Origin: Mycteria americana
Lineage: Eukaryota; Chordata; Aves; Ciconiiformes; Ciconiidae
Length of the DNA: 64,000 nucleotides
Assembly: GCF_035582795.1 (NCBI RefSeq)
Contig: NC_134370.1
Span: 47,045,501 to 47,109,500, forward strand
Reading direction: 5' to 3'
The position numbers were made by a program, and so were the translations under genes. The notes beneath the pieces are model-generated. The model did not search any database, had not been told where the DNA came from, and saw nothing but the letters and a program-made list of their open reading frames with translations. Numbering within the stretch: position 1 is the first letter of the stretch; each line of letters starts with the position of its first letter. Below are positions 37,020-49,900 of this stretch, piece by piece.

Positions 37020-38249
37020 TCTTCCCTCCTTTCCCCTCCAATGAAATCAAAGGGCTGGTGGCTCTATTCCCTCTTCAATATAAATCTAAAGTCTCATTTA
37101 AAATGAGAGGCTGGGCTGTGCTGGGGGGAACATCTCTGCCCTAGCTTTTATGGTGGAGCCATTAGCCCCTCTTGTGCTGGCTGTGGCTCTGCAACAGGCA
37201 TTGTCCCTCCTGTCCTTGCTCCAGGTGCAGTGCAGAGACAGAGGAGACCTTGCACCTGTTCCCTAGCTGAAACAATGCTGATTTCTAGTTCTGGCTTTTG
37301 AAAGGTGAAGTTTTATCCCTTGTAGCTGGATCTGCCCCCACTCCTTCCTTGGGCTGGCAGGTGCCTCCTAGGGTGTTTCTGCATGCCCCAGGGCCCTGCT
37401 ACCACCCCATGGTGCTCCTCTACTGGCACATCCCTAATGTGATGGGGTAGGAACCACTTTGCTCCTTCCTTACTGGTAAAATTTACAGGTTAAGTGCAAG
37501 GTCCTGGTCATGGGAGCTTAGAGTGAGGATGATCTCCTGAGCTTGTTAATAAGCTGCAGTTATGAGGCTGTGCCAGTGCATGTGCTTTTCTAACAAGTGC
37601 CGAGTACTCTCCTGCCCCTGGCTCAAGCAAGTGTGGTCAAATGTAGAGGTCTCAGATCACTGAGTATCTTCAGAAATATCCTCTTGAAAATCTAAAGGGT
37701 GCTTCTGATTTCTCTGGGTGCTGCCTTCTGCACAGGTCACCTCCATTGCAAAGCTGGAGGAGCCAAGCTCTGCCCTGTGGCACACCAGTCCCCCAGCTGC
37801 CTCCCCCCAAGGGGGCTCCCTGAGGCAATGGAGATGGGCTTGCCTGGTGTAGGACAGGAACCTGGCAGGCTGTGGGGCAGCTGCCCACTGATGGTGCCCA
37901 GGGGTTCAAAGCTGCGGGCTTCTGACTCAAATTGTCATGGCTGAGCTTGTGGAGCTGTGTATGCTGGTGGCAGAGCGGAGGGGCTGGATCCAGGTGCGCA
38001 GGGCATGCAAGCAAGCACAAGGGTGCTGGGAGGCAGGACCTGCTGCCCCACTAGGCCACCCCACTACAGCCTTGGTGGCTGCAGACTGATGAGCTTGGCA
38101 TCAGGAGCAGCATGTCTGCTTAAGCTCTCTCAGATGCCCCAGAGATGGGGACCACCCCTTCCCTCCAAAAATCACTGGCCACAGCTTTTGGGGACAAAGG
38201 ACCAGAATTCAAGGGAGCAGGAAGAAAAAGCCACCCTCACAGGTTTGTG
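37020..38249. other. Spacer between the convergent OAZ2 and ZNF609 3' ends
   Basis: About 1.2 kb (2 kb if OAZ2 ends at its proximal site) separates the two tail-to-tail transcripts. I see no gene, repeat or RNA here. Confidence 0.75.
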
Positions 38250-38266
38250 ATTGTCTCTTAAAAAGA

Positions 38267-38272
38267 TTTATT
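38267..38272 (-). terminator. ZNF609: ZNF609 poly(A) signal AATAAA
   Basis: TTTATT on the plus strand is AATAAA on the gene strand. Past the expected cleavage site the gene strand reads CTGTGAGGGTGGCTTTTT, a GT/T-rich downstream element. I saw no earlier canonical signal between the stop and this site. Confidence 0.8.
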
Positions 38273-38317
38273 CTCTCTCCTTGCCCAAATGTATAAAGGC
38301 AAGAAGAGTACAGTTTG

Positions 38318-38353
38318 TATATATATATATTTTTATATATATATATATATATA
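38318..38353. repeat. AT dinucleotide microsatellite
   Basis: Alternating TA/AT over about 36 bases, interrupted by TTTT and followed by A8. It lies just inside the 3' end of the ZNF609 transcript. Confidence 0.95.
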
Positions 38354-39310
38354 AAAAAAACAAGGAACTTGGTAATAATGTACACTTTACAGAAGGGCAG
38401 AATCAGGAAGACTGAAATGAAACCCAACACAGCAACGCCAATGGAAACGAGCTATAAACACCAACGGTTTGATGTCCTGGCCAGCTGCCTGCGGGGCCCG
38501 GTGGGCAGGGGATTGGGCTGGGGAGGGGGACCTGGTGGGCAGGGGACCCCATGGGCAAGGGAGCGGCACTGCCATGGGGGCTGGGGTGCCAGTCCCATGG
38601 GCAAGAACTGACCAGGAAAACCTGAGAAACATCAAACCTCAAACCTATTCTGCATAAACTGTTGTTTCATTTAACACCTAAAGGGAGACTCAACCAGGAC
38701 CCAACTGGGAAGGTGGGGAGCAGTGCCCTCTGCCCCCCCCCTCCCCAACTTTCAGCAAAGCCTGCAGCACCCCCCCACCCCAGCCCATCCCCCCTTCTCC
38801 CTGCCCCTGGAGCTGCTGGTGGGCCCCAGCTGTGCCAGGAACCAGATTCTGCTGGACCAACCAAGGCTGGAGGTAGGAGCAGCTGGTTAGACACTCCTCC
38901 ACGGGTGGGATGTGGGGCTCCCCCCATCACCCCAACCCCACCAGTCCCCAGCCCAGCAGCTATGTGTGGCTCCTCAACAGGAAACAGTGGGTCATGCTGC
39001 CACTTGGTGTAGCCTGCCCCATCCCCAAGGAGCGTGCCATGCCACACGGCCCCGTCTTGCAAAGACAATGAAGAGTGCAAGAAAAAATGAGTTGAACGAG
39101 AGCAGGCTGGGGCCACTGTGCTGCCAGCACCTGAACCAGGGCTGAAAGCAGCGAATGCCTCCTTTCCAACTGGGTAAAGTGGGATGGAGGGAAAGGGGGG
39201 GAAGAAAACAAAACCCAAAACAACAGCTTTCAAACAATTGCTTTTTACAGTATGTACAGAGCCCGGTGGGCAGAGCATCCCGGTACAGTGGCCCCTCGGG
39301 GCCGGTTGTG

Positions 39311-39330
39311 ACACAGACACACACACACAC
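39311..39330. repeat. Short CA/GT microsatellite
   Basis: A run of CA dinucleotides (GT in the ZNF609 transcript) follows a GACACAGA lead-in. It is short and ordinary. Confidence 0.8.
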
Positions 39331-40519
39331 AACCGAGACTGACAGCTCCCCCCAACCCCCGTGCTCCCCTGGCCAGGCAGCAGGGAGCAGCGGGGAGAGA
39401 ACCGGGGCGGCCTGGCTGCTACAGGGCCGAGGTAGAGCATCGGCCCGGGAAGAGCCACTCCGGGGGCTGTGGGAGCAGAGGACCAGAAAGCCCCTGTCCT
39501 CAGGCGCTGGGGAGCAGCTGGGAGCGGGAACTGGCTTCCTCCAGGGCCTGGTGCCTCGAGCCCCAGCACAGGACCAGAGGGGGAATGGGCACGGCCCCAA
39601 CTGCCTCTGGCAGAGCCCAAGTGTGCTCGTTCCTTGCTGGGCTCTGCCCACAGCCTGGGGAAGCAGAGTTAAAAGCAGAAGGTGGATGGGGAGGGGAGCC
39701 ACAGCCCTCGTCCCTCCCCGCCCCCAAGTGGGACACATTGCCCCGGGGTTTGTGGCACACTTGCCGGGGTAGGGGGGCAGAGGAAAGGCTGGGGGTTTGC
39801 AGAGTCACAGCTCAGAAACCAACTCAAAAGCTGCAGGCATGAGCTTCAGGCAGGTCTGGACCGTGCAAGGCACTGGGGAGGAACCCTGGCTGAGTGATCG
39901 GCACAGCCCCCAACTCTGAGCCCGGCTGCTTCCAGCCCTGCTGAGCCCCAGCCACCCGGGGTGCAGGTGGGGCAGAGGCTGCTTTACTGGAGCCATGAGC
40001 AGCCCCTGGCTCCCCCAGCCCACCGCTCCTGCCCACACAGGCACAGAGCAGTGGGTGCCATGGGGTGCAGGAGCAGCCATGGGCTGGGAGAGGGTGCGCC
40101 CCCACATGCAACATGTCCCTGTGCCCCACGGCCACCTCCAGTCAGGCTGACACCCCCACCCCCCAGCCCCCCCAGTTCGCATCAGCCTCCCTGACATCTG
40201 TACAAGCCTTCCTTTCCTGAGACTGTGACTCCACAGCGGGCTTGGCCCCACACTTTGAGACCTGGTGAGGAGCACCCCTGCCCTCCCCCAGTCCTGTGGC
40301 ACTCAGCCCCATTGTGAAGCAGCAGCTCGCAGAGACACGGCGGGGTCCCAAATCCATCAAGAAACCTCAGTGCTTCCATTTCCTCTTCATATGCACCAGG
40401 CAGGTGAGCCACCTCCATCCCGAGCGCCGGTGCCCAGTAGAATAAATATTTCCGCAGGTACCAGCTCACCCACTCACCAAAGGGGAAGGTGTAGATGGGG
40501 GAGTCAGTGTGTGTCCGAC

Positions 40520-40543
40520 GGGGGGGGGGGGGGGGGGGGGGGG
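40520..40543. repeat. Homopolymer run G24 (C24 in ZNF609 mRNA)
   Basis: Twenty-four uninterrupted G on the plus strand are followed by AA and seven more G. It lies about 350 bases past the ZNF609 stop. Runs of this length are rare and error-prone, so the exact length may be a sequencing or assembly estimate. If real, the plus strand could form G-quadruplexes. Confidence 0.9.
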
Positions 40544-40890
40544 AAGGGGGGGAAGAGAAGACAAAGTCTGCCTCGGATCACGGCAGGAACATCAAGCAGA
40601 ACAATTAACACCATTCAACTGATGTCTAAAGGAGTCTCCAGCGCTTCCCCATGTGAGCCAGTCACATGTATCGTGCAGCCCAGGCGTTCCGGCACATCAT
40701 GTCCTGCCACAACCCCAAGGTCAAGTCAGCTCCTGCCACTGGCAGCCCCCGGCAACAGGCAAACCCCAAACCCTCTGCCCTCAAGAGCACCCCGCTATGC
40801 ACCCATCCCAGCCACTTCCGCCCCAGGCTGGTTCCTGCGGGTGAAGCAGGGTGGCTGTGCCAGTGCCATGGAAGGAAATCCTTACCGTTC

Positions 40891-40964
40891 TCACCTCCGG
40901 GGAGGTGGGTATAGGGAGGGAGCAGAGCCTTGCTGGCTGGCAACAATGGCCGTGGAGGAGAGAC
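40891..40964 (-). CDS. ZNF609: ZNF609 last coding exon
   Basis: Encodes [20 protein letters not shown] then PPRR and TGA (40,893-40,891). The acceptor is CCGCAG. Human has T where this sequence has A in GSAPS. The exon continues into the 3'UTR. Confidence 0.96.
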
Positions 40965-43900
40965 CTGCGGAGGACAAGCAGCGTCAGGAGCCAGCAGCCT
41001 GGGATGGGCACCCAGCCGTGCCAGGGGAGCTGGAAAGCACCAGATTCGGTCAAAGCAAAGGCTTTGACCAGCTCCTCCCCAGCTCCCCCTAGCCGTGCCT
41101 GCAGCCCCGGCTGGATGCCGGGATGAGGTTCAGCTCTCACCTGTTGCATAGGGCAGGTTGTACTGCGCTGGCAGCAGTGAGTACCCGAGGTGGTGGTGGT
41201 GGTGATGCGTTGAGAGCAGGCGCTGAGATGGTGAGGTGCGGGGCCGGTCGGCATTCCTCTCCCCCCCACCAGCTCCTCCAACGCTGCTACAGCTCCCGCC
41301 GCCTCCCACCACCCCACAGCCACTGCGGTCCCGCTCCTGAGATGTCTTCTCGCTTATCTGGAGAGGAGAAAGCAGACGCATGCTGAGGGACACTATCTGC
41401 TACTCCAGGGCACAGGGCAGCATTGGACCCACGCCCAAAGGCTCCCCATGACACTGCTGGGAGATGATGGGATGGCCAGAGACCAGTCCCAAAAGCAGCA
41501 GGGCAGACACAGGTCCCGTTTCAGGCATCTCCTTCCTGCCCAAAACCAGGGTTTGCAGTCACTGTGTCATCCCAGCTCAGCCCAAGAGCAGCTCGTGACT
41601 CTACACTGCCGTGGCATGGAGCTCCTCCATCCCACCCACCAGCTCCAGGGCTGAGGACAAGTGTCACCCGGTCACTGCAGGGCCTGGAGAAGCCCTGGTG
41701 CTCCTCTGGGCCAGCTCTGCCCGCAGGTTTGGCTTGTCCATCCCAAAGGGGTTGTGTTGTGGGATTACTGCTTGGCCCCAGGTCTCCTACAGCAGCAGGA
41801 ATGGCAAAAACCCATGGCAGGCAGAGTTGCTCCAGGCTAGTTATAGGATCCGGGGACCATCCCGAAGCTCATGCATGGAGCTGGACAAAGCCAGCACCTT
41901 CCTGACCCTCACCGTGGGTGATTTGCTCTTGTAGTGGCTGGCGTGCTGCTGCAGGATATCCAGGGCCTTGGACTCCGAGCTGGATTTACAACTCACACTG
42001 GGGCTGGCTCGGGACTTGTCACTATCATCACTGCCGGATGCCTTGCTCCCGTACGGGGAGAAGGAATAGCTGGAGGGTAGGTATGATCCTGGGGGGGGAG
42101 AAAAAGCAGTCAGGGCATGAGGAGTCTTTGGGCGGCACAGCAGAAGCACATGGCTCTGCACGTGTGCCTCCAGGATTAAGAGGATGTCCCACAGCCATCC
42201 ACCACTCCAAGAGCAGGAACAGCCTGGGAAGAGACATCCCCGAGAAGACCCTGGCTCCCTACCTGGGTAATTCTGCATCATGACAGTGGGCATGGCCCGG
42301 TAGCTGGGGTGGCTGGGGTCATATGACTGGCTGTAGGAGTAGCCGTGCATGTAGGGGATGTAGGACTGATGCTGTGTGAGGGGTGAAGACACGGGGACGT
42401 GGACACTGGGTCTGGGGTCCTTCCCCACCATGCGAGCCTCCTCTGTGGGGGTCAGTTTGCACTCAGAGCTGGTGCTCTCCTTCCCGTCCTCCTTGGATGT
42501 GGCTTCTTTGCTTCGATTTCTTTCTTCTTTCAACTTTCGGTCCCTCTCCTCTTTCCACCGCTCGTCCTCCGACTTGATGTCCGAGTACTTCGCCGGGTAC
42601 ACGTAGGTCCACATCCGGGGCTCAGCTTCCTGCAAGAACCAGCCAACCATCAGAGCTGCTGCCTCCTCCCTGCCTGTCCCAAAACCAGGCTGGATTTGGA
42701 GGAGACTAGCAAACCCCATTCCCCTTCCCTGGGCTCTCTTTGACCCATCCATGGCCTCCCAGCCCCATCATTTCGCTGGCCCCAAGGGAACCTCATGGGG
42801 AGGAACCCATCATGAGCAGAGGACAACGCATGTTCTCTGAGGTGATGACCCCAGCAAACCCGTGCAGCAAAGCTGTGGCAAGGGGCTTCCTCCAGGAGAA
42901 AGCCCAGCACCAGCATGGTGGGCAGGGCCAAGTGAGCAGCAGGCAGGCATTACCTGTCTGTACCAGAGCACAGGGTCCACCTCTGCTTGCCGGCCACACT
43001 CTGAGCCAGCCTTCGTCTCAGCAGTCTCCTTCCCGAGGTGGCTGGCCTCGCTCAGTTTCACCTTGAGCCCCTCAGCAACCTGGCTGCCAGACAGCTTGGA
43101 CGAGTCTTCCAGCTTGGGGATGATGACAGATTTGGCCATATCAGGACCTCCTTGCTCCTTGGCCTTGCTCAGCCCCGACTTGACAAGGTCCGTGAGGCTC
43201 GGGGCCTTGGTGAGCGTTGGGGGCATGGGCGGCTTTTGCTTCCACTCCTCTTTGAGTGCTGCCTCCCTCTCCTTCAAGCCCAGCTCTGCTTTCTTCTCCA
43301 GCCCTCGCTGCTGCTGCTGCTCCAGGCTCTGCCGCTGCTTCTGCTGCTCCTCATACTGCTGGCGGTAGGCAGGGTTGGTGCTCAGCAAGTGAGCATGGTA
43401 GCCCTGCTCGTTGTAGCCATAGGGGGGCACATAGGCATACTGGTTGTAGTAGAGGGACTGCATGTACATGTTGGGACGCTGCTGGATGACCGAGGGTTGC
43501 TGGCTGGAGCTGCTGAGCTCTGCCTTCTTCTCTTCGCAGCCTTCACTCTTCACCTTCACCTCCGGGTTCTCCTGCTCCTCATCCTTCTTCAGCTTCAAGG
43601 CCTGCGTCTCGGCTGTGGCCTGGCCACTGGCATTCAAGGGCCCTGGGCTTGCCTGGGGATAGCCAGGGGAATAGTAGGTTTCAAAGCCTTGGTAATAGGG
43701 AGACTCTTTGCTCTGTGGTTGTGGGGGGAAAAGAGCTTTTTTGGCGCCTTCCTTGACCAGCTGCTCCGGATCCTTTGCCTTCACACTCTCCAGCTTGCCC
43801 TCCCCATCTTCCCCAGCATCAGAGATGTCTGAGTAGGCCGGGCTGTTGGTCTTCACCGAGCTCGCCTCTGCCCCGTTCTGGGTGACAACATGCAGCGGCG

Positions 43901-46900
43901 TCATGGGTTGGGCTGAGTTGCTGTTCTCCAGCCTGCTGGCACCACCGATGGAGGGGCTCGGGGCGTTGTCGGTGAAGCTGTAGATTTTATCCGCCTCAGC
44001 CTTGATGCTGGCGAGCCGGCTCTGGTGGGGGTCAGATGAGCCATTCAGCAGCCCCTCACCTTTTGTCCCCAGGTCGCTGGATTCCCCCCGGAAAGGGCTC
44101 TTGCCTTCCTCCACCTTGCAGGCTTTGCCAGGAGTCAGAGGATTTTCTACCTCCTTGGGTTCCTTCTTCTTCTTGTCCTTCTTCTTCTTCTCCTTGGAAG
44201 GGGTGAGAGCAGGGTTGACTGTGAAGGGCTCTCCCATCACCGTAGGCTTGGGCTGGATGGGTTTGAGCTGAGGGCTGTTGGGCATGGTCTGGACCATGGT
44301 GGTGGCGAGGCCCGTGGAGGAACCAGGGCTGGCTGTGGTGAGGGTGGCTGTCTGGAAGGTGTAAATCGGCTGTGGGGGGATAGCTGGTGCAATGGGTCTG
44401 GCGGACTTCAAGCTTTTGGAAGGGATCTTCTCCAGCTTAGCACCAGATGCCTTCTTTGACTTGTCCTTATCAACACATCGCTTCTCCAGAGAGTCAAAGC
44501 CATCATTACTCGTCTCATCGGCCACCGAAGGACCATCCTCAGAGCCATCATTGGACAGGGCACCTGGGTCAGTGTCTCCTTCCCCACCCAGCTTCTTCTT
44601 GCAGGGGACCTTGGCACTGAACTTGCTGGATGGGGAGGGACTGTGGGGTTCCATCAAGCGCACCTTGGGGGTGGCCGAGCGAGCCGGCGAGAGCGAGCCC
44701 TTCTGAGAGACGGTGGCACCATTGCAGCTCCCAATGTCCGCGTGCAGGGAGGGCTCCTCACCATACTCACTGTCCACATCCGCCTCCAGCTTGCTGTCAT
44801 CGTCCGTGTGTGCATGGGCCTGGTGGTACTTCAGCCCATTGATGTGCTTGTACTTCTTGTTACAGTTTGGGTGGGGACAGTCAATGAGGATGGGAGAAGG
44901 GCAGTTTCGGTCAAGGACAGCCGGCTCCACCTTGACCGTGGCAGGTGGGACGGCTGCCGAGCCCATCGAGTTCGTGCGGATGCGTTTGCTGCCCTTGGAG
45001 TCCTCCGAGCTGGAGTTCAGCTCCATATCGGAGAGGGGCTTGCTCTTCCGCTTGGTGATGGAGGAGGGACTTGCCTTCACATCCTCTGCCGTGCCGCCAG
45101 GCAGCGTGCGGTGGTCTGAGGAGTTCTGGCTTCCCCGGCGCCCTTTGCTATTGGCTCCCGCCCGGGTCTTGCTGCTGTTGCTGGTCCCTTTGCTGTCCGA
45201 GGCAGCAGCAGTCTCATTGACAGGCGTGTTGCTGTTGGGACGCATGCGTTTGCCCCTGCCCCGGCCGTTGCGCATCTCCAGGTCGCTGGTGGGAGAGTCG
45301 CAGAACCTGCGGGGAGGAGGACAAGGAGGTTTTAATGGAGAGACATCCATGCCAGGCTACACTGTCCCCGCTGTGCAGTGGGGAGCCCCTTCCTCCCCTC
45401 GCTGTCAATCCCACAGGCTCATTCCCCCCACCACTCCAGTAAAGAGGAATCATCAAGAGAGGTCTATCGGCAAATGCTCAACCATCTCCAGTCTCCAGGA
45501 CGAGGGAGCCTGTGACTGTAGGGGCAAAGAGCCACGGGAGCAGCTCAGTTGGGCAAGGAGGAGATTCCAACCCCCACGGGCAGCCCCATGGGCACAGGGC
45601 AGAGTGTACTGGGTACCACGGGGGCCGTATGTGGCTGGGTTTGCCTTCTGCACCTGGGTGAAGGGGGATGAGACAGTGCTGCTGGACCCCACCAGCTGCT
45701 TACCGGGGAGGTGCCCAGTCATGCTGTGTGCAGTCGAGCAGCGTCCCCACATATGTCTTGTTCCTCCATGTGACGTTAACCACCAGCATACCTGTAAGGT
45801 GAGGGAAGAGGGTCAGACAGGGCCAGGCATGACCCCACAGTGTCTCACCCTTCCCTGGGCATCGGGGCAATGGGGGATCTACCCCTCAAGATAGGCAGGA
45901 GGAAGAGCTCAGCTCTAGGGCCGGAGGAAGGCAGACAAGGGGTCATAGGCTCTCAGGAGAGCTCAGACCCCGGGCTCTGGGCTGGAGGGGCACCAAGATG
46001 GGAGCTGGAGATCGCTGGCTCATCCCCTCTCTCGGCACAGCTCTGGCCAGCATCCACCCAACCTCTCCTCCTTGAGCCACTCAGCGCTCTTCCCTGTTTT
46101 CATGGGGATGCTAAAACCAACTACCCCCAAAGGGCTGCAGAATGTGGGGGGACCTGAAGATCCACTTTGGCTCCATATGTGCTTGGGTAGGGTAGGGAAG
46201 GTGATCTCTGGGGAGCAAGGGCTGGGAAACCCCCGGGGAAGATGCTCACAGCCCCCAGCAAAGCTATGGACCCCAACGCAGAGCTGCAGACCCCCCAGCA
46301 GGGTTATGACCCCTCTCCCGTGCGCGGCTGTGAACCCCAGGGCCATCCAGAAAAGGCTGTTATTGCCACTAGATGGCAAGCTGAGCCCAGCATCCCCGTG
46401 CAGGTGACCATCCCCGGCAGGAAAACCCAACCTTGAGGGAATAACTCATTTGCTCCCGCACCCCCCTGGGACACCCATCACCCTCTCTGCCTGGAGAACC
46501 ATCCCTGGGGCCACATCTCCTCCCATCATGGAGCAAAGGCATCAGGCATTCAGAAAACCTGCTTTTTCACACCAATTCAAGAAGAGAAGCAGCCTGGCTC
46601 ACACCCGTGCTGAGGATGTGGACCCTCGGCATCTCTTCTTGGAGGTGTGTGGGGGGGTCTTTTGCAGCATCACTCAGCTTTGTGGATATTTCCTATGTGC
46701 CATGGACCTCTCTGATTATTGCAGAACTGATTTGACCAGGAGCGGAGTCTGTTGCACCAAGCACATTTATCTGAGCAAGGTAAAACTCGGGAGATAGGAA
46801 ACTTGTTTGCAAGGGTTGATGACCATGGCGAGATATACAGCCACGCAGCCCTGGGAGATGGATGGAACCAAGGGAGCCTAGAGCAGCTGTGCCTGAAGCA

Positions 46901-49900
46901 TGTTTATAAATCTCAGCCTGCATCCCCCGATGTGCCGTGCCAGCAGCAGGCTTCAGGAGGCATAATATATGGAGCCGAGGTCCGACACATGGGTCTCCTT
47001 CGGAAAGAGAAATTAAATGCATGTCTTCTCTTCCCCTTCTCCTCCTGGAAAATGTTGGGTGCTCCACTGGGACAAGGTCATGGGAAGACACAGTGCCGGC
47101 ACATGGCCAAGACCTACAGCTGGCTTGTCCCGGTGAGCAGGAGAGGCTGAGTCCTGCCTTCAGAGGAAGGTGGTGAGGACCTGCCTTAACACGGATGTGG
47201 CTGGGATGCAATGCTGGAGACAACACGCAATAGAAACGAGTAGCGAAACCAACTGCTGGGAGCCCACAGCCCCACACAGGGAGAGAGGGGGATGCTGATC
47301 CCAGGCATCCCAAGGAGGGTACGCAGAGGATGGTCTTCGCTCCCCATGCCTTGTAATGTGGCTTTTTTTGGCAGGCAGGAACCTGTCCCCCCTTTCCAAC
47401 CCAGGGAAGATGCCAGCGGCGTGACAGCCCCTGGCCCAAACCCACCATCCCCAGGACACCTTCGTGGAGCCATGGCGGGATGCTCCCAGGAGCTGCAGAA
47501 GGACAAAGCAGCAGCTGAGGGACCACCAGCCCCAAACCAGACCCCATCCTAGGGACCAGCTCATCCCTTCTGGCCACAGGGCTCAGAGGAGCAGCTCCCT
47601 CTGCCCTTCCCACCACGCAGCCAGCACCAGTTCAATCCCTCTTTGAAGCTGGCAACGACCACGTGCACTGCTGGAAGTTAACTGCATGACAAGCCACCAG
47701 AGTCTCTTGCAGATCCTGGGGCTGGTGTGCGATATTAGAAAGGACGTGCTGGAATTTTTTTTTCCCCTGCTGCCACGATCACTGGAGACAGATGAAAGAC
47801 AAAGGGGCGAAGCAAGCCAGCACACAGCTGTCCCTCCCTTCCCTCCCTGTTGGAGCATCAACCCTCCAACACACACCAGCCTGTATTTATCCCACTGCAA
47901 CCAATCATACCAAATCCCCTCCTAATCCTCCAACAATAACTCAGGACAATTTAAACCCCAGGGATAGATCCTAAGCAGCTTTTTTCACCCGCCGTGTCCC
48001 CCTCCCGTGGCAGGATGATGAGCAGGCATGGGTAGAGAAAGGGCAGGCAGCGAGGACGCAATGCCCTCGCATCCCCAAGGCTGGAGATGCTCATGCACAA
48101 AGAGGCAGCAGTGATGCTCTTGCAGAGGAGGAATCCCACTCCAGCCCTACCTAGTTTCACAGGAAGGGGACACCTTGGATGCTCTTAAGCAATTGATACC
48201 ACCCAAATCTGGGTGCAAACCGTTCAGCATCCTGGTCACCGAGTGCTCACGTCACTGCAGAGTCATACCCCAGCAGGAAAAATTAACAGTGAGTTGACAG
48301 TGCTGGATTGCTATCTAGGAAGACAGTGTACAAGATTATCCATTTTTACAGGATTAAGAGATGAAGGGAGCTGGGGAATGCAAAAAAGCACTGCCTGGTC
48401 TTTGTATGGTCCCTGCATGGGTCCACTGTAGCAGCAGAGCTGAGGCTCGGTGGGTGCACCCAGCTAGTGGAGACATGGGATGGACAAAGACAATGCTGCA
48501 TTAAATCCTCCGTCCCAACACAGCCCTAAATTAGACCAGACTAAACCTTTCCGACGGATATCAGAACATCTCCAAACCCTGCTGAGAAACCAGGGTGCTA
48601 GCACCCGCAGTGAGCGGGGATGCTCTCGGTTCCACACACAGCCAGTTCATCACGTGGCTCAACATCACCCAGCCATGATGCTACTGAGCCATCTCCAGCA
48701 AGGCCAGGCTCTCAAGCATCATGGGGACTGCCAGGGTGCTTGGAGGAGTGTCCCCAGCCTTGTGGGGAGCAAGGAGATGTTGCCTCTCCAGCTGGAGAGG
48801 ATACCCACTGAGAGCTCTGCTAGCTTTCCACTAATTTTGGGGTGCAGGGGACCTCTGCAAGGCAATGGGACAACAGCCGGTGGCATTTCCAACCCTGAGA
48901 AGAGGCAGTTTGCCTGCAGGTCCGTGAACCAGCTCAGATCCAGGGTCAGTGTAGCCCCACATCCCATCTGCACGGGTAAGCAGGAGCAGGTATCCATTCT
49001 GCACTGATCCTGCTCCAGGGCACCACCAAGCCTCCAGCACCTGGAGGCATTCAAGGTCCTTCCATGAATTTCTCCTCCAGCTGCATCACCTCTGGGATGC
49101 CCCCAGCTTTGGGATGCCCTTTCTTCCATTAATTTCTTCTCCAGCTGCAACATCTTTGCAATGACCTGGCTTTAGGATGCCCCTTCTTCAATTCATTTCC
49201 CCTCCAGCTGTATCACTTTTGGGATGCTCCAGCTTTGCCATAAGCCCTGCTCTTGTGCAGGGAGCCTGGCCTGACCTGTAGTGCCCAGGGACACAACACC
49301 CAAAGCTGTTGCATGGCCGTCATGTAATAGCTCTGCTGCTGCTGCCAGGAGAGCAGAGGACACCATGGGGCAGGGGATAGCCAGCACAAGGGCCACCTCA
49401 CCCAATGAGGAGAGAGATCACTCAGCAATTACCATCACAGGCAAACCCAACTCGACTGGGGAAGTTAATTTAATTTATTGCCAATCAAATCAGAGTAGGA
49501 TAATGAGAAATAAAAACCAAATCTCAAATACCCCCACCCCTCCCTTCTTCCTGGGCTCAACTTCACTCCCGAACTCTCCACCTCCTCCCCCCAAGCAGCA
49601 CAGGAGGACAGGGAAGGGGGGTTGCGGTCAGTTCATCACACATTGTCTCTGCTGCTCCTTCCTCCTCATGCTCTTCCCCTGCTCCAACATGGGGTCCCAC
49701 CCACAGGAGACAGTCCTCCACCACTTTCTCCAATGTGAGTCCTTCCCACAGGCTGCAGCTCTTCACAAACTGCTCCAGCATGGGTCCCTTCCATGGGGTG
49801 CAGTCCTTCAGGAACAGACTGCTCCAGCATGGGTCCCCCACAGGGTCACAAGTCCTGCCAGAAAACCTGCTCCAGCGTGGGCTCCTCTCTCTCCATGAGG

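Larger units (their letters stand above)
38250..40890 (-). other. ZNF609: ZNF609 3'UTR
   Basis: About 2.6 kb lie between the ZNF609 stop codon and the AATAAA on the minus strand at 38,267-38,272. The stretch contains an AT microsatellite (38,318-38,353), a CA/GT repeat (39,311-39,330) and a 24-base G run (a C run in the mRNA, 40,520-40,543). Open frames inside it, including one of 317 codons at 38,667-39,620, look like GC-rich chance frames. Confidence 0.8.

Noticed and set aside
38667-39620. A 317-codon open frame on the minus strand
   Set aside because: It lies wholly in the ZNF609 3'UTR, is Pro/Gly/Ser rich, overlaps other open frames on both strands and has no recognisable domain. GC-rich DNA gives such frames by chance.
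43307-43351. Possible CAG expansion in ZNF609
   Set aside because: The run is short, interrupted by other codons and comparable to the human glutamine tract.
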